64,000 bases of DNA from Streptomyces zagrosensis (GCF_014203645.1 NZ_JACHJL010000010.1:248001-312000), one strand, 5' to 3'. Positions 9,355 through 19,039 are shown, counted from the first letter of the stretch. Notes: a model not told the origin generated them from the sequence alone. Program-made: numbers and translations.

Positions 9355-9611
9355 CTCGTTCGGGTCGCCCCCTGTGATCTTTCCCGCACGCCGGGCGACG
9401 GAGCTACCGGGCGCCTGGCACGCGCGGGGGGCTCATTCGGCCGCGGCGTCCGGGTCCGGCCGAAACCGGCCGGATGGGGCTATGCGCCATAGGCCCGTAC
9501 GAGCGCCCGAAGAAGCCCGCGGCGAGCCGTTTCGGCCGGTGTGCGGTGGGCGTGCGCAAGGGACATCGAGGGACAGGTGTGAAAATCGCCCGGCCCGTCT
9601 ACTCGTAGGGC

Positions 9612-9839
9612 ATGGACAACAAGAACCCGGACCCGGACCCGGACCGGACAACGGGCCTTGAACCCGGTGGGTCGGTGCCGCCAGGTGAGACACCGCCCGC
9701 CGAGGGCAGCACCCCCGACGCGGGCCCAGAGGAGACGCACAACCCGACGACCGGTTGGGCCAAGGCCCCGGTGTTCATCATCGGTCTGCTGGCCCTTGCG
9801 GCGGTGATCTACTTCATCGCCCGGATCGTGCTGCTGTGA
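9612..9839 (+). CDS. DUF6480-like small membrane protein
   Basis: 75-aa protein with an acidic Pro/Asp/Glu-rich N-terminus (NPDPDPDR, then GLEPGGSVPPGETPPAEGST), a TTGWAK linker and one C-terminal transmembrane helix (VFIIGLLALAAVIYFIARIV). This pattern is one I recognise from small streptomycete membrane proteins of the DUF6480 type; the function is unknown. It stands alone between the acyltransferase and the first glycosyltransferase. Confidence 0.8.
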   Translation: MDNKNPDPDPDRTTGLEPGGSVPPGETPPAEGSTPDAGPEETHNPTTGWAKAPVFIIGLLALAAVIYFIARIVLL

Positions 9840-9992
9840 CACCGCGCCCGGCCGCCACCGTGAGACTGCGCTTGCCGCCGCCGTGAGACTGCGGCTTACG
9901 GCTTGCTGCCGCGACCGAAGGGCAGCAAGCCGTACTCACCGACGTACCTCAAGACGCATCCGAGAGGCACCCCAGACGCTTAAGGACCCGCC

Positions 9993-10931
9993 ATGAGCGA
10001 TCCTCGTACCACCGTCGTCGTGATCACCCACAATCGCCGCGCCGAGCTGCTGCACACATTGCAACGGCTCGCCGCGCTGCCGGAGCGGCCACCGGTGATC
10101 GTGGTCGATAACGCGTCAACCGACGGCACGGCGGCGGCGGTACGGGCCCACCACCCGGGGGTACGGCTGCTGACGCCCGGCCGCAACCTGGGCGCGGTCG
10201 GCCGCAATCTCGCCGCCCGCCTGGTCACCACACCGCATCTGGCCTTCTGTGACGACGACTCCTGGTGGGAACCCGGCTCCTTGTCGGTCGCCGCAGACCT
10301 ACTGGACGCGCATCCGCGGCTCGCCTCGGTCACCGCGCGCATCGTCGTGCACACGCCGCCGCTCACGACGCTGGGTGGCGGGTCGCAGCCACCGGACGTG
10401 CCCTTCGAGGACCCCATCGTCCGGGAGCTGCGCGACTCGCCGCTGACGGGCCCCGAGTGGCTGCCAGGCCCGGCACTCGGCTCCTTTCTCGCCGCGGCCA
10501 CCGTGCTGCGCGCCGACGCCTTCCGCGCAGCCGGCGGCTTCTCGCCACGGTTGTGGCTCGGCGGCGAAGAGGAGTTGCTCGCCGCCGACCTCGCGGCACA
10601 GGGCTGGTGGCTCAGTTACGCCGACGAGCTGACGATCCACCACCGGCCGTCTCCCAGCAGGGACGCGCAGCTACGCCGCCGCCACGGCATCCGCAACACC
10701 CTGTGGTTCAACTGGTTGCGCCGCTCGGGCCCGGCCGCGTTGCGCCGTACCGTCCATCTCGCGGCCACGGTGCCACGCGATGTGACGTCCGTGCGGGCCT
10801 TCGCGGAGGCCATCGCGGGGCTGCCCTGGGTGGTACGCGAGCGCCGCCCGCTGCCGTCCGCGGTCGAGCACCGCCTGGCGCTCCTGGAGGCGCCGCAGAA
10901 CGCCTCGTCGGCTCGCCGCTACGTCGGCTGA
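9993..10931 (+). CDS. GT2-family glycosyltransferase
   Basis: 312-aa GT-A fold transferase using a nucleotide-sugar donor. The N-terminus shows VVVITHNRRAELL, the VVDNASTDGT motif near residues 35-44, and the metal-binding CDDDSWWEPG near 84-93. An acidic GGEEELLAAD element near 190 could supply the catalytic base. The C-terminal region is Arg-rich with no clear membrane spans. It is clearly paralogous to the GT2 at the far end of the cluster (26527-27504), sharing PERPPV, STDGTA, PGRNLGAVGR and DDDSWWEPG. The AAGGA-like ribosome binding site precedes ATG 9993. Confidence 0.9.
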   Translation: MSDPRTTVVVITHNRRAELLHTLQRLAALPERPPVIVVDNASTDGTAAAVRAHHPGVRLLTPGRNLGAVGRNLAARLVTTPHLAFCDDDSWWEPGSLSVAADLLDAHPRLASVTARIVVHTPPLTTLGGGSQPPDVPFEDPIVRELRDSPLTGPEWLPGPALGSFLAAATVLRADAFRAAGGFSPRLWLGGEEELLAADLAAQGWWLSYADELTIHHRPSPSRDAQLRRRHGIRNTLWFNWLRRSGPAALRRTVHLAATVPRDVTSVRAFAEAIAGLPWVVRERRPLPSAVEHRLALLEAPQNASSARRYVG

Positions 10932-10976
10932 GCGACCCCCCACCCCCGCAGCACGGCCCCCAGCGGCCGACAGGAG

Positions 10977-11981
10977 ATGACCCACGTGACTCGTGTCCTG
11001 CTCACCGGCTGGTTCAGTTTTTTGCACGGCGAGGTCACCGCGGGCGACATGCTGGCCGCCGACGCCGTGCGAGACGCGTTGCGCAGCGCGTCGATCCCCT
11101 GCGACACCGCCTGGTCACCGGTCTTCCGGCCGGACGGGCTGCGCCTGGAGAACACCGATCCCGCCGCGTACACGCATCTGGTATTCGCCTGTGGCCCCAT
11201 ACACTCCCGGCGTCCTCCCGGGCACGAGGCCGGCGCTCCGCTGTGCGAGCTGCACCGCCGCTTCGCGAACTGCCGCCGAATCGCCGTGGGGGTCTCCGTG
11301 ATCGACCCGGCCGATCCAGCCGTCACCGGGTTCGATGTGCTGCTGGCCCGGGACGGGGCCGGGCAGTCGGTGAGCGCTCCCGATCTAAGCCTGCGCGCGC
11401 CGCCACCCGGCGCCGTGCCGCTGCTCGGCGTCGTGCTGACCGAGGGCCAGCACGAGTACGGCACCCGGCGTCGACATGGCGAGGTGGCGCAGACCGTACA
11501 GGAATGGCTGGGCGGGCTAGACGCCGCCCGGTTGCCGCTCGACACCCGGCTCGACACGCGTGACTGGCGGCTGCCCGCCACACCCGACCAGTTGCACGCC
11601 GTCTTCTCCCGGCTCGATGCCGTGGTGACCACTCGGCTGCACGGTCTGGTGCTCGCGCTGCGGGCCGAAACCCCCGTGCTGGCCGTCGATCCGGTGGCGG
11701 GCGGCGCGAAGGTCAGCGCTCAGGCGTCCGCCCTTGACTGGCCCATGGTGCTGCCGAGCGAAGACGCCCGACCAGCGGAGCTGGACCGGGCCCTGGCGTG
11801 GTGCCTCACCTCGCAGGGCCGCGAACGGGCCCGCGAGGTCGCCGCCCGGCAGGCCAGGCATGCCACCGCCCGGTCGGGCGGGGCTGAGCTGCTGGCCGAC
11901 CGGCCGGGTGGAGCTGGATTGCTGGCCGACCTGTTGCGGCACCTGGGGCATGCGGACGCCGCCGCCGGTCGGGAGGGGTGA
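10977..11981 (+). CDS. Polysaccharide pyruvyltransferase-like protein
   Basis: 334-aa protein resembling the polysaccharide pyruvyl transferase family (CsaB/WcaK type), which adds pyruvate ketals to glycans. The recognisable parts are THLVFACGPIHS near residue 65, and the C-terminal TTRLHGLVLALRAETPVLAV near residue 220, the family's most conserved block. Homology in the middle is weak. It follows the first GT2 by 45 bases on the same strand, so pyruvylation of the cluster's glycan is the likely role. The tail has a small internal repeat (ELLADRPGG, then GLLADLL). Confidence 0.75.
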   Translation: MTHVTRVLLTGWFSFLHGEVTAGDMLAADAVRDALRSASIPCDTAWSPVFRPDGLRLENTDPAAYTHLVFACGPIHSRRPPGHEAGAPLCELHRRFANCRRIAVGVSVIDPADPAVTGFDVLLARDGAGQSVSAPDLSLRAPPPGAVPLLGVVLTEGQHEYGTRRRHGEVAQTVQEWLGGLDAARLPLDTRLDTRDWRLPATPDQLHAVFSRLDAVVTTRLHGLVLALRAETPVLAVDPVAGGAKVSAQASALDWPMVLPSEDARPAELDRALAWCLTSQGRERAREVAARQARHATARSGGAELLADRPGGAGLLADLLRHLGHADAAAGREG

Positions 11982-12050
11982 TCGACAGGGTTGATCGGCA
12001 AGGGCGGCCGGCAGCAGGGCCGGGCCAGGGCCCGCGCGGGAGGGCCATAG

Positions 12051-12081
12051 GGCCGGGGCGGGCGGCTGGCCCGCCCCGGCC
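12051..12081. terminator. Bidirectional terminator between convergent genes
   Basis: Perfect 13-base stem (GGCCGGGGCGGGC at 12051-12063, complement at 12069-12081) with a 5-base loop. It lies between the rightward pyruvyltransferase-like gene and the leftward MFS gene, so it can serve both transcripts. Confidence 0.75.
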
Positions 12082-12088
12082 GGCGCGC

Positions 12089-13822
12089 TCAGGCGGCCGG
12101 CACCAGCACCGGGTCGGCTGCCACCGGACGGGCCTCCACAGCGGCCGGCGCCAGGGGCGTCGGGACGTACGGCTCCGTGGCCTGGGCCGCCGTCGGGCGG
12201 GCCGCCGCCGTCCGCAACAGACGCGGGCTCAGCAGCCTGCCGGCCCCCACCGCACCAGCGACGATCAGTCCGCCGACGACGAGCGCGCCCCGCGCACCGG
12301 CGAACTCCATGAGCAGGCCGAGCAGTGGCGGGCCCACCAGACCCCAGCCGGTGCTGGCGCTACGCCACACGCCCAGCACCCGACCGCGCATGTACGCCGG
12401 GGGGTCGGTCTGCAAGACGGTGGTGCCGGCGGTGTCCGATACGGACTCCACCACGGCCATCGGCAGCACCAGCAGGAGCAGCCACAACAGCGAGGGCGAC
12501 AGCCCCGCGGCGACCTGGAGCAGCGCACCGGCGGCCGTCAAGATGCCGACGAGCCGTACGGAGGGGTTGCGCAGCCGCCCAGCCAGCACCGCGCCCGCGA
12601 TGCCGCCAACGGCGAGGACGGTGGAAACCGTCCCGAACTCGGCAGCGCTGCCGTGGAGCGCGCCAGTGACGAGCACCGCGAGGGTCAGACCGTAGTTACG
12701 GCCGAAGATCGCGCCGAGGCCGGTGATCGCGGCCAGCGCCACCAGGCGCGGCCGGCGCAGGAAGAAGGACAGCCCTTCGCGGGCGCTCATGCCGGCCGCC
12801 GCACGCTCCTGGGCCGCGGCTTCCGCAGCCGTCGCATCCTCCGTAGCCACGGCCTGGGCCGTCTGCTGCCCGCTCGCCGCGCCGGTGACCACGCGGGACT
12901 CGGTCGGCGCGAAGCGCAGGAAGGGGATGACGGTGGCGACGAAGAGGAACGACAGACCGTTGGTCACATAGGCCGCCGCCGTACCGAAGACGCCGATCGC
13001 CACACCGGCCGCTGCCGTACCCGCGAGGCGGCCGACGCTGTGCACCACCGACCCGAGCGCGATGGCGGAAGGTACGTCCTTGGTTGCGACGAGGTCATTG
13101 CCGAGCAGGGCGGTCGCCGGGCCGTCGATGGTGGCGATGAGGCCGGTGACGACCGCGAGACCGAGCAGCAGACCCATGTTGAGCTGGTCGAAGGCGACCA
13201 GTGCCGCGGTGGCGAAGGCCACGGCGCCCAGCACGGCCTGGCTGATGCCCGCGGTGACCTTCCGCGGCCAGCGGTCCACCGCCGCACCGCCGAACAGGCC
13301 GAGCAAGAGCCCGGGCCCGGCCTGCGCCGAAAGGGAGAGACCGGTGGCGACGGCGGAGCCGGTGATCTGGAGTACCAGCAGGTTTTGCACCGTGAGCTGC
13401 ATCCAGGTACCGGCGTTGGAGACCAGGTTGGCCAGCGACCACCAGCGCATGCTCGGGTAGCGCAGGCAGCGCCACGGCGCGCGGTCGCTGTCCGCGGCGG
13501 CCTTGCGGCGGCGCGGCGTGATCCAGCCCAGAGCGCGCGTGATGCCCTGGGCGGGAACGGCCGGGGCAGCGGTGGCGGACTCAGTGGCGGCGGTGCTTTC
13601 CGCGGTAGCGGTACTTCCCGCAGTAGCGGTACTTCCCGCAGTAGCGGTGGGCTCCGGGGTGATCGTGGAGCCGGGGGCGGGGGCCACGTCGGGCGCCGGG
13701 GCTGGCGCGGGCACGCGGTTCAGGACAGACAGCGAAAAAGGCAAAGCGACACGTTTCGTGAAGAGCCCAGCAGGCTCGGAAAACGGACTCAGTGAGGAGG
13801 AGTGCCCGCACCAGGCGGTCAT
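12089..13822 (-). CDS. MFS exporter with low-complexity N-terminus
   Basis: About 577 aa if started at ATG 13822. The transporter core begins near YPSMRWWSLANLVSNAGTW and has about 12 helices, including the MFS loop motif GGAAVDRWPRKV and the C-terminal YMRGRVLGVWRSAST. A long hydrophilic insert (ATEDATAAEAAAQERAA) lies between the two halves. The first ~120 residues are unusual: Pro/Ala repeats and then a TATAGS-type repeat encoded by an 18-base unit at 13601-13654. The true start may lie further in, as far as the ATG just before the core (13452). It is opposed to the glycan genes on both sides and may be unrelated to them. Confidence 0.82.
   Translation of the reverse strand: MTAWCGHSSSLSPFSEPAGLFTKRVALPFSLSVLNRVPAPAPAPDVAPAPGSTITPEPTATAGSTATAGSTATAESTAATESATAAPAVPAQGITRALGWITPRRRKAAADSDRAPWRCLRYPSMRWWSLANLVSNAGTWMQLTVQNLLVLQITGSAVATGLSLSAQAGPGLLLGLFGGAAVDRWPRKVTAGISQAVLGAVAFATAALVAFDQLNMGLLLGLAVVTGLIATIDGPATALLGNDLVATKDVPSAIALGSVVHSVGRLAGTAAAGVAIGVFGTAAAYVTNGLSFLFVATVIPFLRFAPTESRVVTGAASGQQTAQAVATEDATAAEAAAQERAAAGMSAREGLSFFLRRPRLVALAAITGLGAIFGRNYGLTLAVLVTGALHGSAAEFGTVSTVLAVGGIAGAVLAGRLRNPSVRLVGILTAAGALLQVAAGLSPSLLWLLLLVLPMAVVESVSDTAGTTVLQTDPPAYMRGRVLGVWRSASTGWGLVGPPLLGLLMEFAGARGALVVGGLIVAGAVGAGRLLSPRLLRTAAARPTAAQATEPYVPTPLAPAAVEARPVAADPVLVPAA
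13601..13654. repeat. 18-base tandem repeat in MFS N-terminus
   Basis: Three consecutive 18-base units (consensus CGCAGTAGCGGTACTTCC on the plus strand, the third diverged) encode TATAGS, TATAGS and TATAES. Such in-frame repeats can expand or contract without breaking the frame. Confidence 0.75.
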
Positions 13823-14283
13823 GGCCGCAGCCGGGCCCTCGCTACTGGGCCGGCAGAGGGACGTCATCGGGTCCACCGCGCTCAGCAAGGGCCCCATCGT
13901 CACAGACGGCTGCGGCCGGACGCTGTGACGGGGGCCTCCCTCTCGTAGGCGGTAGCGCTGAATGCCTTGCGCCCCAAGGGCTGTGCCGACTGCGTGCCCT
14001 TGCTCACAGGGCTGCTCACAGGGCCTCAATCGAGCGCGCGGGAGGCTCCTCGGGGCCGATGGCCGGCGCCGTACACCAGCACCCCGAGCCCGCGATCGGC
14101 TCCGCTCACCCACTCCGCACCAGACCGCCGCGGTGATGCCCCGCCCCACCAGACCGCCGCGTAACCGCAGCCTCCCCACACGGCCGCGCGCACACGCGTA
14201 CACGCGCCGCGTACGAGGCCGTGCACCGAGTGACTCACCCACTCGCCCCGTGTGAATCGTGTGACGCGGGTACTCCGCCTCTT
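13823..14283. other. Intergenic region between divergent MFS and flavodoxin genes
   Basis: About 460 bases without a supported gene. It must hold the promoters of both neighbours. A 15-base direct repeat (CACCAGACCGCCGCG) occurs at 14118-14132 and 14147-14161, a 29-base period of unknown meaning. Confidence 0.5.
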
Positions 14284-14889
14284 ATGCGCGCTCTCGTGAT
14301 CAACTGCACCCTCAAGCCGACCCCCGAGCCCTCGAACACCGAGGCCCTCGCCGCCGTCGTCGTCGCTGAGCTCGCCCGCCGGGGCGCCACTTCCGACGTC
14401 GTACGTGCGGTTGACCTGCAACTGACACCCGGCGTCGAATCGGACATGGGCGGCGGCGACGAATGGCCGGCCGTGCACCGAAAGATCCTTGAATCCGAAA
14501 TCCTCATCATCGCCTCGCCGACCTGGCTCGGGCGCCCCTCATCGGTGGCCCAGCGGGTCCTGGAGCGGATGGACGCCATGCTGAGCGAGACCGACGACGA
14601 GGGCCGCCCGGTGGCGTTCAACCGGGTCGCCGGGGTCGTGGTGACGGGAAACGAGGACGGCGCCCACCACGTGATCAGCGAGATCAACGGGGCGCTGGGA
14701 GACATCGGGTTCACGGTGCCCGGCCAGGCGTGGACGTACTGGCATCTGGGTCCAGGCCCCGGGCCCGACTTCCTGGATGACGAGCGCGGCCACGACTGGT
14801 CGCGCTCGACCGGTAAGGCCATGGCCGCGAACCTGATCGGAGTAGCCGAGGCGCTGGCCGCACGACCACTGGGCGCGCCGCCCTCGTAA
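14284..14889 (+). CDS. Flavodoxin-like NAD(P)H-dependent oxidoreductase
   Basis: 201-aa flavodoxin-fold protein of the NADPH-dependent FMN reductase group. The N-terminal phosphate-binding strand-loop is MRALVINCTLKPTPEPSNT. The FMN-contacting segment SEILIIASPTWLGRPSSVAQ lies near residues 70-90, and GVVVTGNEDGAHHVISEI near 116. It most likely reduces flavin or a quinone using NAD(P)H; the substrate is unknown. ATG 14284 fits the start of the fold. It lies just upstream of the main glycan operon but separated from it by 194 bases, so a link is doubtful. Confidence 0.87.
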   Translation: MRALVINCTLKPTPEPSNTEALAAVVVAELARRGATSDVVRAVDLQLTPGVESDMGGGDEWPAVHRKILESEILIIASPTWLGRPSSVAQRVLERMDAMLSETDDEGRPVAFNRVAGVVVTGNEDGAHHVISEINGALGDIGFTVPGQAWTYWHLGPGPGPDFLDDERGHDWSRSTGKAMAANLIGVAEALAARPLGAPPS

Positions 14890-15083
14890 CCCCCCGCCGC
14901 CCGCGCAGCCGAGGGGCCCACCCTTGGCGATGTCGCGAGCCGCGTCCAACCGTGCCACGATGATGACCGTTTGGTCCCGGTCTATTCGGGAACTTCGAGC
15001 GGAGGCACAGGCACCACGAGCACCCAGCCCGGCCCGGCCAACAGCCACCGGCCGGTTGCCCAGGGGCACCCCAAGGAGGCCGC

Positions 15084-16046
15084 ATGAACACCTCTGTCGC
15101 ACCCCACTGGCGCCACGCCGTCGTCACCGGCGGGGCAGGCTTTGTCGGTTCACATCTGTGTGCCGCACTCCTCGACCACGGCACGGACGTCACCTGCGTC
15201 GATGACCTCAGCACCGGGGCACAGGAGAACATCGCCCCCTTCCTCGGCAGCCCGGGGTTCACCTTCCAACGGGCCAGCGCCTGCCAGCCGTTGAACGTCG
15301 AGCGCCCGGTGGACCTGGTGCTGCACTTCGCCTCGCCCGCATCCCCCGCGGACTACCTACGGCTGCCCCTGCACACGCTGGAAACCGGCAGCCTTGGCAC
15401 GCGCAACGCACTCGCCTTGGCCCGTACCCACGAGGCGCGCTTCATACTGGCCTCGACGTCCGAGGTCTACGGCGATCCCCAGCAGCACCCGCAGAGCGAG
15501 GACTATTGGGGCAACGTCAACCCCGTGGGCCCGCGCAGCGTGTATGACGAGGCCAAGCGGTTCGGTGAGGCACTCACCACCGCCGAGGCAGGGGAGAACG
15601 GCACCGACACCGGCATTGTCCGGCTGTTCAACACCTATGGCCCTCGGATGCGTGGCCATGACGGCCGTGCCGTGCCCACCTTTGTCCGGCAGGCACTTGC
15701 CGGTGAGCCGCTCACGGTCACCGGCGACGGGCGGCAGACGCGTTCGCTGTGTTACGTGGACGACACGGTGCGCGGCATCCTCGCCGCCGCCGCGTCCGAT
15801 CTGCGCGGCCCGGTCAACCTCGGCAATCCGGTCGAGATCACCATGCTCGAACTCGCCGAGCTCGTCGTGGAGTTGGCCGATTCGCGCTCCACCGTCCGCT
15901 TCATCGAACGGCCCACCGACGACCCGGCCGTGCGCTGCCCCGACATCACCCTGGCACGCGGCAAGCTCCAGTGGGAGCCCGGCATCACCGCCAGGGAGGG
16001 TCTTGGCCGCACCATCGGCTGGTTCCGCCGGCGGCTCGCCGCCTGA
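15084..16046 (+). CDS. UDP-glucuronate decarboxylase-like SDR
   Basis: 320-aa extended short-chain dehydrogenase acting on a nucleotide sugar. The Rossmann motif VTGGAGFVGSHL lies near residues 14-25. The catalytic set is visible as ASTSEVYGDP and YDEAKRFGEA (Tyr-x3-Lys). The stretch YWGNVNPVGPRSVYDEAKR closely matches UDP-xylose synthase (UXS), more than generic epimerases. It probably makes UDP-xylose or a related keto-sugar for the cluster. An RBS-like AAGGAGG precedes ATG 15084. First gene of the long glycan operon. Confidence 0.87.
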   Translation: MNTSVAPHWRHAVVTGGAGFVGSHLCAALLDHGTDVTCVDDLSTGAQENIAPFLGSPGFTFQRASACQPLNVERPVDLVLHFASPASPADYLRLPLHTLETGSLGTRNALALARTHEARFILASTSEVYGDPQQHPQSEDYWGNVNPVGPRSVYDEAKRFGEALTTAEAGENGTDTGIVRLFNTYGPRMRGHDGRAVPTFVRQALAGEPLTVTGDGRQTRSLCYVDDTVRGILAAAASDLRGPVNLGNPVEITMLELAELVVELADSRSTVRFIERPTDDPAVRCPDITLARGKLQWEPGITAREGLGRTIGWFRRRLAA

Positions 16047-16181
16047 ACGCGCTTGGCTGGCCGGGCCCGCCGGCCCCTCACCTCCCCCGCTTGTGGCCCG
16101 TTGGCCGCTTCCGCGACCGGCCCCGTATCCCCGCCCCGTCTTCCGTTCACCGCCTCGCATTCGCCGAAAGGCCCACCTCCT

Positions 16182-17987
16182 ATGCGTGTTCTGGGAATCA
16201 ACGCACTCTTCCACGACCCCGCGGCAGCCCTTGTGATCGACGGCCACACCGTTGCGGCAGCCGAGGAGGAACGCTTTTCGCGGCGCAAGCACGGCAAGCG
16301 GCCGGTGCCCTTCGCGGCGTGGGAGATGCCGGGGCAGGCCGCCGCCTGGTGCCTGACGCAGGCTGGGCTGCGACCACAGGACCTGGACGCGGTGGCCTAC
16401 TCGTTCGACCCGTCCTTGGCCCGTCCCGCCGACACGCTGGGGCTCGACGACCCGTGGGACCACCTGCGGCTGGCCTACGCCCGCGAGGCACCGAACTTCT
16501 TGCACACGGCACTGCCCGGACTCGACCCGGACATCGTGCAGTTCGTCCCGCACCACATGGCGCACGCGGCCTCCAGCGCGTTCGGCGCTCCGGGCGCCGA
16601 ATCGTCTTCCGTCCTGGTCCTCGACGGCCGTGGAGAGCGGACCTCGCACCTGGCCGCGCGCCGCGTCGGCGACCTCCTTGAACCCTTGTACGGGCAGGAG
16701 TTGCCGCACTCCCTTGGCCTGGTCTATGAGGAGTTGACCGAACACCTCGGCTTTCTGCGCTCGTCGGACGAGTTCAAGGTGATGGCGCTCGCCTCGCACG
16801 GCCGGCCGCGGATGCTCAGCGAACTGCGCCGGTACGTGCACCCCACCGGCGATGGCGGGTTCCGCGCGGCAGGCGTGCCCTGGAGCGAGTTGTGCCCGCC
16901 CCGCGGCCGGGATGAGGCGTGGACCCAGGAGCACGCGGACGCAGCCGCCAGCGCGCAGGAGTGTCTGGAGGAGACGCTGCTTGACCTGGTGCGCTGGCTG
17001 CACGGGCGCACGCACGACGATGTGCTCACGCTCGCCGGCGGCGTGGCCCTGAACTGCGTCGCCAATACCCGTATCGCCCGCGAGGGCCCGTTCGGCTCGG
17101 TGTGGGTCCAGCCGGCCGCGGGTGACGCCGGGACGGCGTTGGGCAGCGCGTTGCTGCTGGCCGCCGAACGCGGCGATGAGCCGGCGCCGATGGCCAGCGC
17201 CGCGCTGGGCCGCGGCTGGTCGGACGCGGAGCTTGAGGCCCGGTTGAAGACGGCGGCCGTGCCCTATGAGCGCCCCGACGACCTCGCGGCCACCGTCGCC
17301 GAAGCCCTCGCCGACAATGCCATCGTCGCCTGGTTCCAGGGCCGTTCGGAGTACGGGCCCAGGGCGCTGGGGCATCGCTCCTTGCTGGCGCACCCCGGGC
17401 ACGCGGGAAACCTGGAGCGGCTCAACGATGTGAAGGGTCGCGAGCAGTTCAGGCCGGTCGCACCGATGGTGCTCGCCGAGCGTGCGGGTGAGATTTTCGA
17501 AGGCCCGTTGCCCAGCCCGTACATGCTCTTCGTGCACGAGGTGGCGCCGCAGTGGCGGGAGCACATCCCCGCTGTGGTGCACGTGGATGGCACCGCCCGT
17601 ATCCAGACCGTCGATGCGGCCACCGAGCCGCTGGTGGCCCGGATGCTCACCGAGTTCGAGCGCTACACGGGACTGCCCGTGGTGGTCAACACCAGCCTCA
17701 ACACAGCGGGGCGGCCCATGGTCGATGACCCGCGCGACGCGCTGGAGTGCTTTGGGTCCGCGCCGGTTGATCTGCTGGCGATCGGGCCGTTCATCGTTCG
17801 CCGCGGTGACTTCTTCGCCGGCCAGCAGCCCGACGCGGCGACCTCGGTGGACCCGGGTGCGTACGCCCCCACCGCCGATGGCAGGCAAGCGATGCCCTTC
17901 GCCGACGTGCCGCCCACCGATCCCGACCCGATGGCGCACCGCCCCGCCACCTACACCACCCGTGCCCACCGGGGAGACAGCCGATGA
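16182..17987 (+). CDS. NodU/CmcH-family carbamoyltransferase
   Basis: 601-aa O-carbamoyltransferase that uses carbamoyl phosphate and ATP to carbamoylate a hydroxyl group, typically on a sugar. The N-terminal Kae1-like domain starts MRVLGINALFHDPAAALV and contains HHMAHAASSAF (metal-binding histidines, near residues 123-133) and LAGGVALNCVAN near residue 285. The C-terminal domain has FQGRSEYGPRALGHRSLLA near residue 385 and NTSLNTAGRPMV. All conserved blocks are present and the length is normal. It ends in a 4-base ATGA overlap with the next GT2 gene, so its acceptor is likely the cluster's glycan. Confidence 0.93.
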   Translation: MRVLGINALFHDPAAALVIDGHTVAAAEEERFSRRKHGKRPVPFAAWEMPGQAAAWCLTQAGLRPQDLDAVAYSFDPSLARPADTLGLDDPWDHLRLAYAREAPNFLHTALPGLDPDIVQFVPHHMAHAASSAFGAPGAESSSVLVLDGRGERTSHLAARRVGDLLEPLYGQELPHSLGLVYEELTEHLGFLRSSDEFKVMALASHGRPRMLSELRRYVHPTGDGGFRAAGVPWSELCPPRGRDEAWTQEHADAAASAQECLEETLLDLVRWLHGRTHDDVLTLAGGVALNCVANTRIAREGPFGSVWVQPAAGDAGTALGSALLLAAERGDEPAPMASAALGRGWSDAELEARLKTAAVPYERPDDLAATVAEALADNAIVAWFQGRSEYGPRALGHRSLLAHPGHAGNLERLNDVKGREQFRPVAPMVLAERAGEIFEGPLPSPYMLFVHEVAPQWREHIPAVVHVDGTARIQTVDAATEPLVARMLTEFERYTGLPVVVNTSLNTAGRPMVDDPRDALECFGSAPVDLLAIGPFIVRRGDFFAGQQPDAATSVDPGAYAPTADGRQAMPFADVPPTDPDPMAHRPATYTTRAHRGDSR

Positions 17988-19039
17988 ACGCCACCGATGC
18001 CCCAGCGCAGTACGCGGTCGTCATCCCCACCCTGGGGCGGCCCAGCCTCACGGCCTGTCTGCGGGCGCTGGCCGAAGCGGGCGAGCCGGGGCCGCGTCGT
18101 GTCGTCCTCGTCGATGACCGTCCGCTCCAGGACTGCGCACCGCTCCCGGTGGCCGTGCCCGACGCGCTCCGTGACCGAGTGGAGATCGCGTTCAGCTGCG
18201 GCCAGGGGCCGGCCGCAGCGCGTAACACCGGCTGGCGGGCCGTCCATGAGCCCTGGGTGGTCTTTCTCGACGACGACGTCATCCCCTCCCCCGGCTGGGC
18301 CGCAGCCCTCGCCGCCGATCTGGCGGCGGCCGGCCCGCGCACGGCGGCGGTCACGGCCCGCATCGCCGTGCCGCTGCCCGCCGACCGCAGGCCGACCGAC
18401 TGGGAGCGCGGCACGGCCGGGCTGGCCACGGCGCGCTGGATCACCGCCGACATGGCTTGCCGCACGGCCGCCCTGGACGCCGTCAACGGCTTCGACGAGG
18501 CTTTTCGGCGCGCCTTTCGGGAGGACGCGGATCTGGCCCTGCGGTTGCTCGCGGCGGGATGGGAAATGGCCGCCGGCCGCCGGCTGACCACGCATCCGGT
18601 ACGCCCCGCCGACCGCTGGGTGTCGGTGCGTGCGCAGGCCGGCAACGCCGACGACGTGTTGATGACTCGCCGGCACGGCCGCTCCTGGTGGTATCGGGCG
18701 GATGCGCCGCGCGGCAGGCGCCCCGCTCATCTCGCGGTGACCGGCGCGGCGGTGGCCTCGGTGGCCTGCGCCCTGGCGGGGCGAGGTCGCGCGGCGGCCG
18801 GGTGCGCGGCCCTGTGGGCGGCCGGAACCGCCGAGTTCGCGTGGGCCCGCGTCGCGCCCGGGCCGCGCTCGCGCGCGGAGTTGGCCACGATGGTGTTGAC
18901 CAGCCCGCTCATTCCGCCGCTGGCCAGTTGGCACTGGCTGCGTGGTCTCGTGCGACATCGCGAGGTGCGACCGCTGCCCCCGGGCCGGCCGCCCACCGCC
19001 GCGTACGAGCCCACCGAGCCCCTCATCGAGCGGGTGTAG
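17984..19039 (+). CDS. GT2-family glycosyltransferase, membrane-associated
   Basis: 351-aa GT-A transferase. Donor-binding motifs are YAVVIPTLGRPSL near residue 9, VLVDDRP near 43 and the metal-binding FLDDDVIPSPGW near 91-102. NGFDEAFRRAFREDADLALR near 167 carries the acidic ED element. The C-terminal ~110 residues contain two or three hydrophobic stretches (HLAVTGAAVASVACALAG; LWAAGTAEFAWA; TMVLTSPLIPPLASW), suggesting membrane association. Its ATG overlaps the stop of the carbamoyltransferase gene (ATGA), indicating translational coupling. Confidence 0.9.
   Translation: MNATDAPAQYAVVIPTLGRPSLTACLRALAEAGEPGPRRVVLVDDRPLQDCAPLPVAVPDALRDRVEIAFSCGQGPAAARNTGWRAVHEPWVVFLDDDVIPSPGWAAALAADLAAAGPRTAAVTARIAVPLPADRRPTDWERGTAGLATARWITADMACRTAALDAVNGFDEAFRRAFREDADLALRLLAAGWEMAAGRRLTTHPVRPADRWVSVRAQAGNADDVLMTRRHGRSWWYRADAPRGRRPAHLAVTGAAVASVACALAGRGRAAAGCAALWAAGTAEFAWARVAPGPRSRAELATMVLTSPLIPPLASWHWLRGLVRHREVRPLPPGRPPTAAYEPTEPLIERV

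Noticed and set aside
15357..17969. 870-aa minus-strand frame opposite the SDR and carbamoyltransferase genes
   Set aside because: It is antisense to two well-supported genes with full family motifs; its composition is typical of antisense frames.
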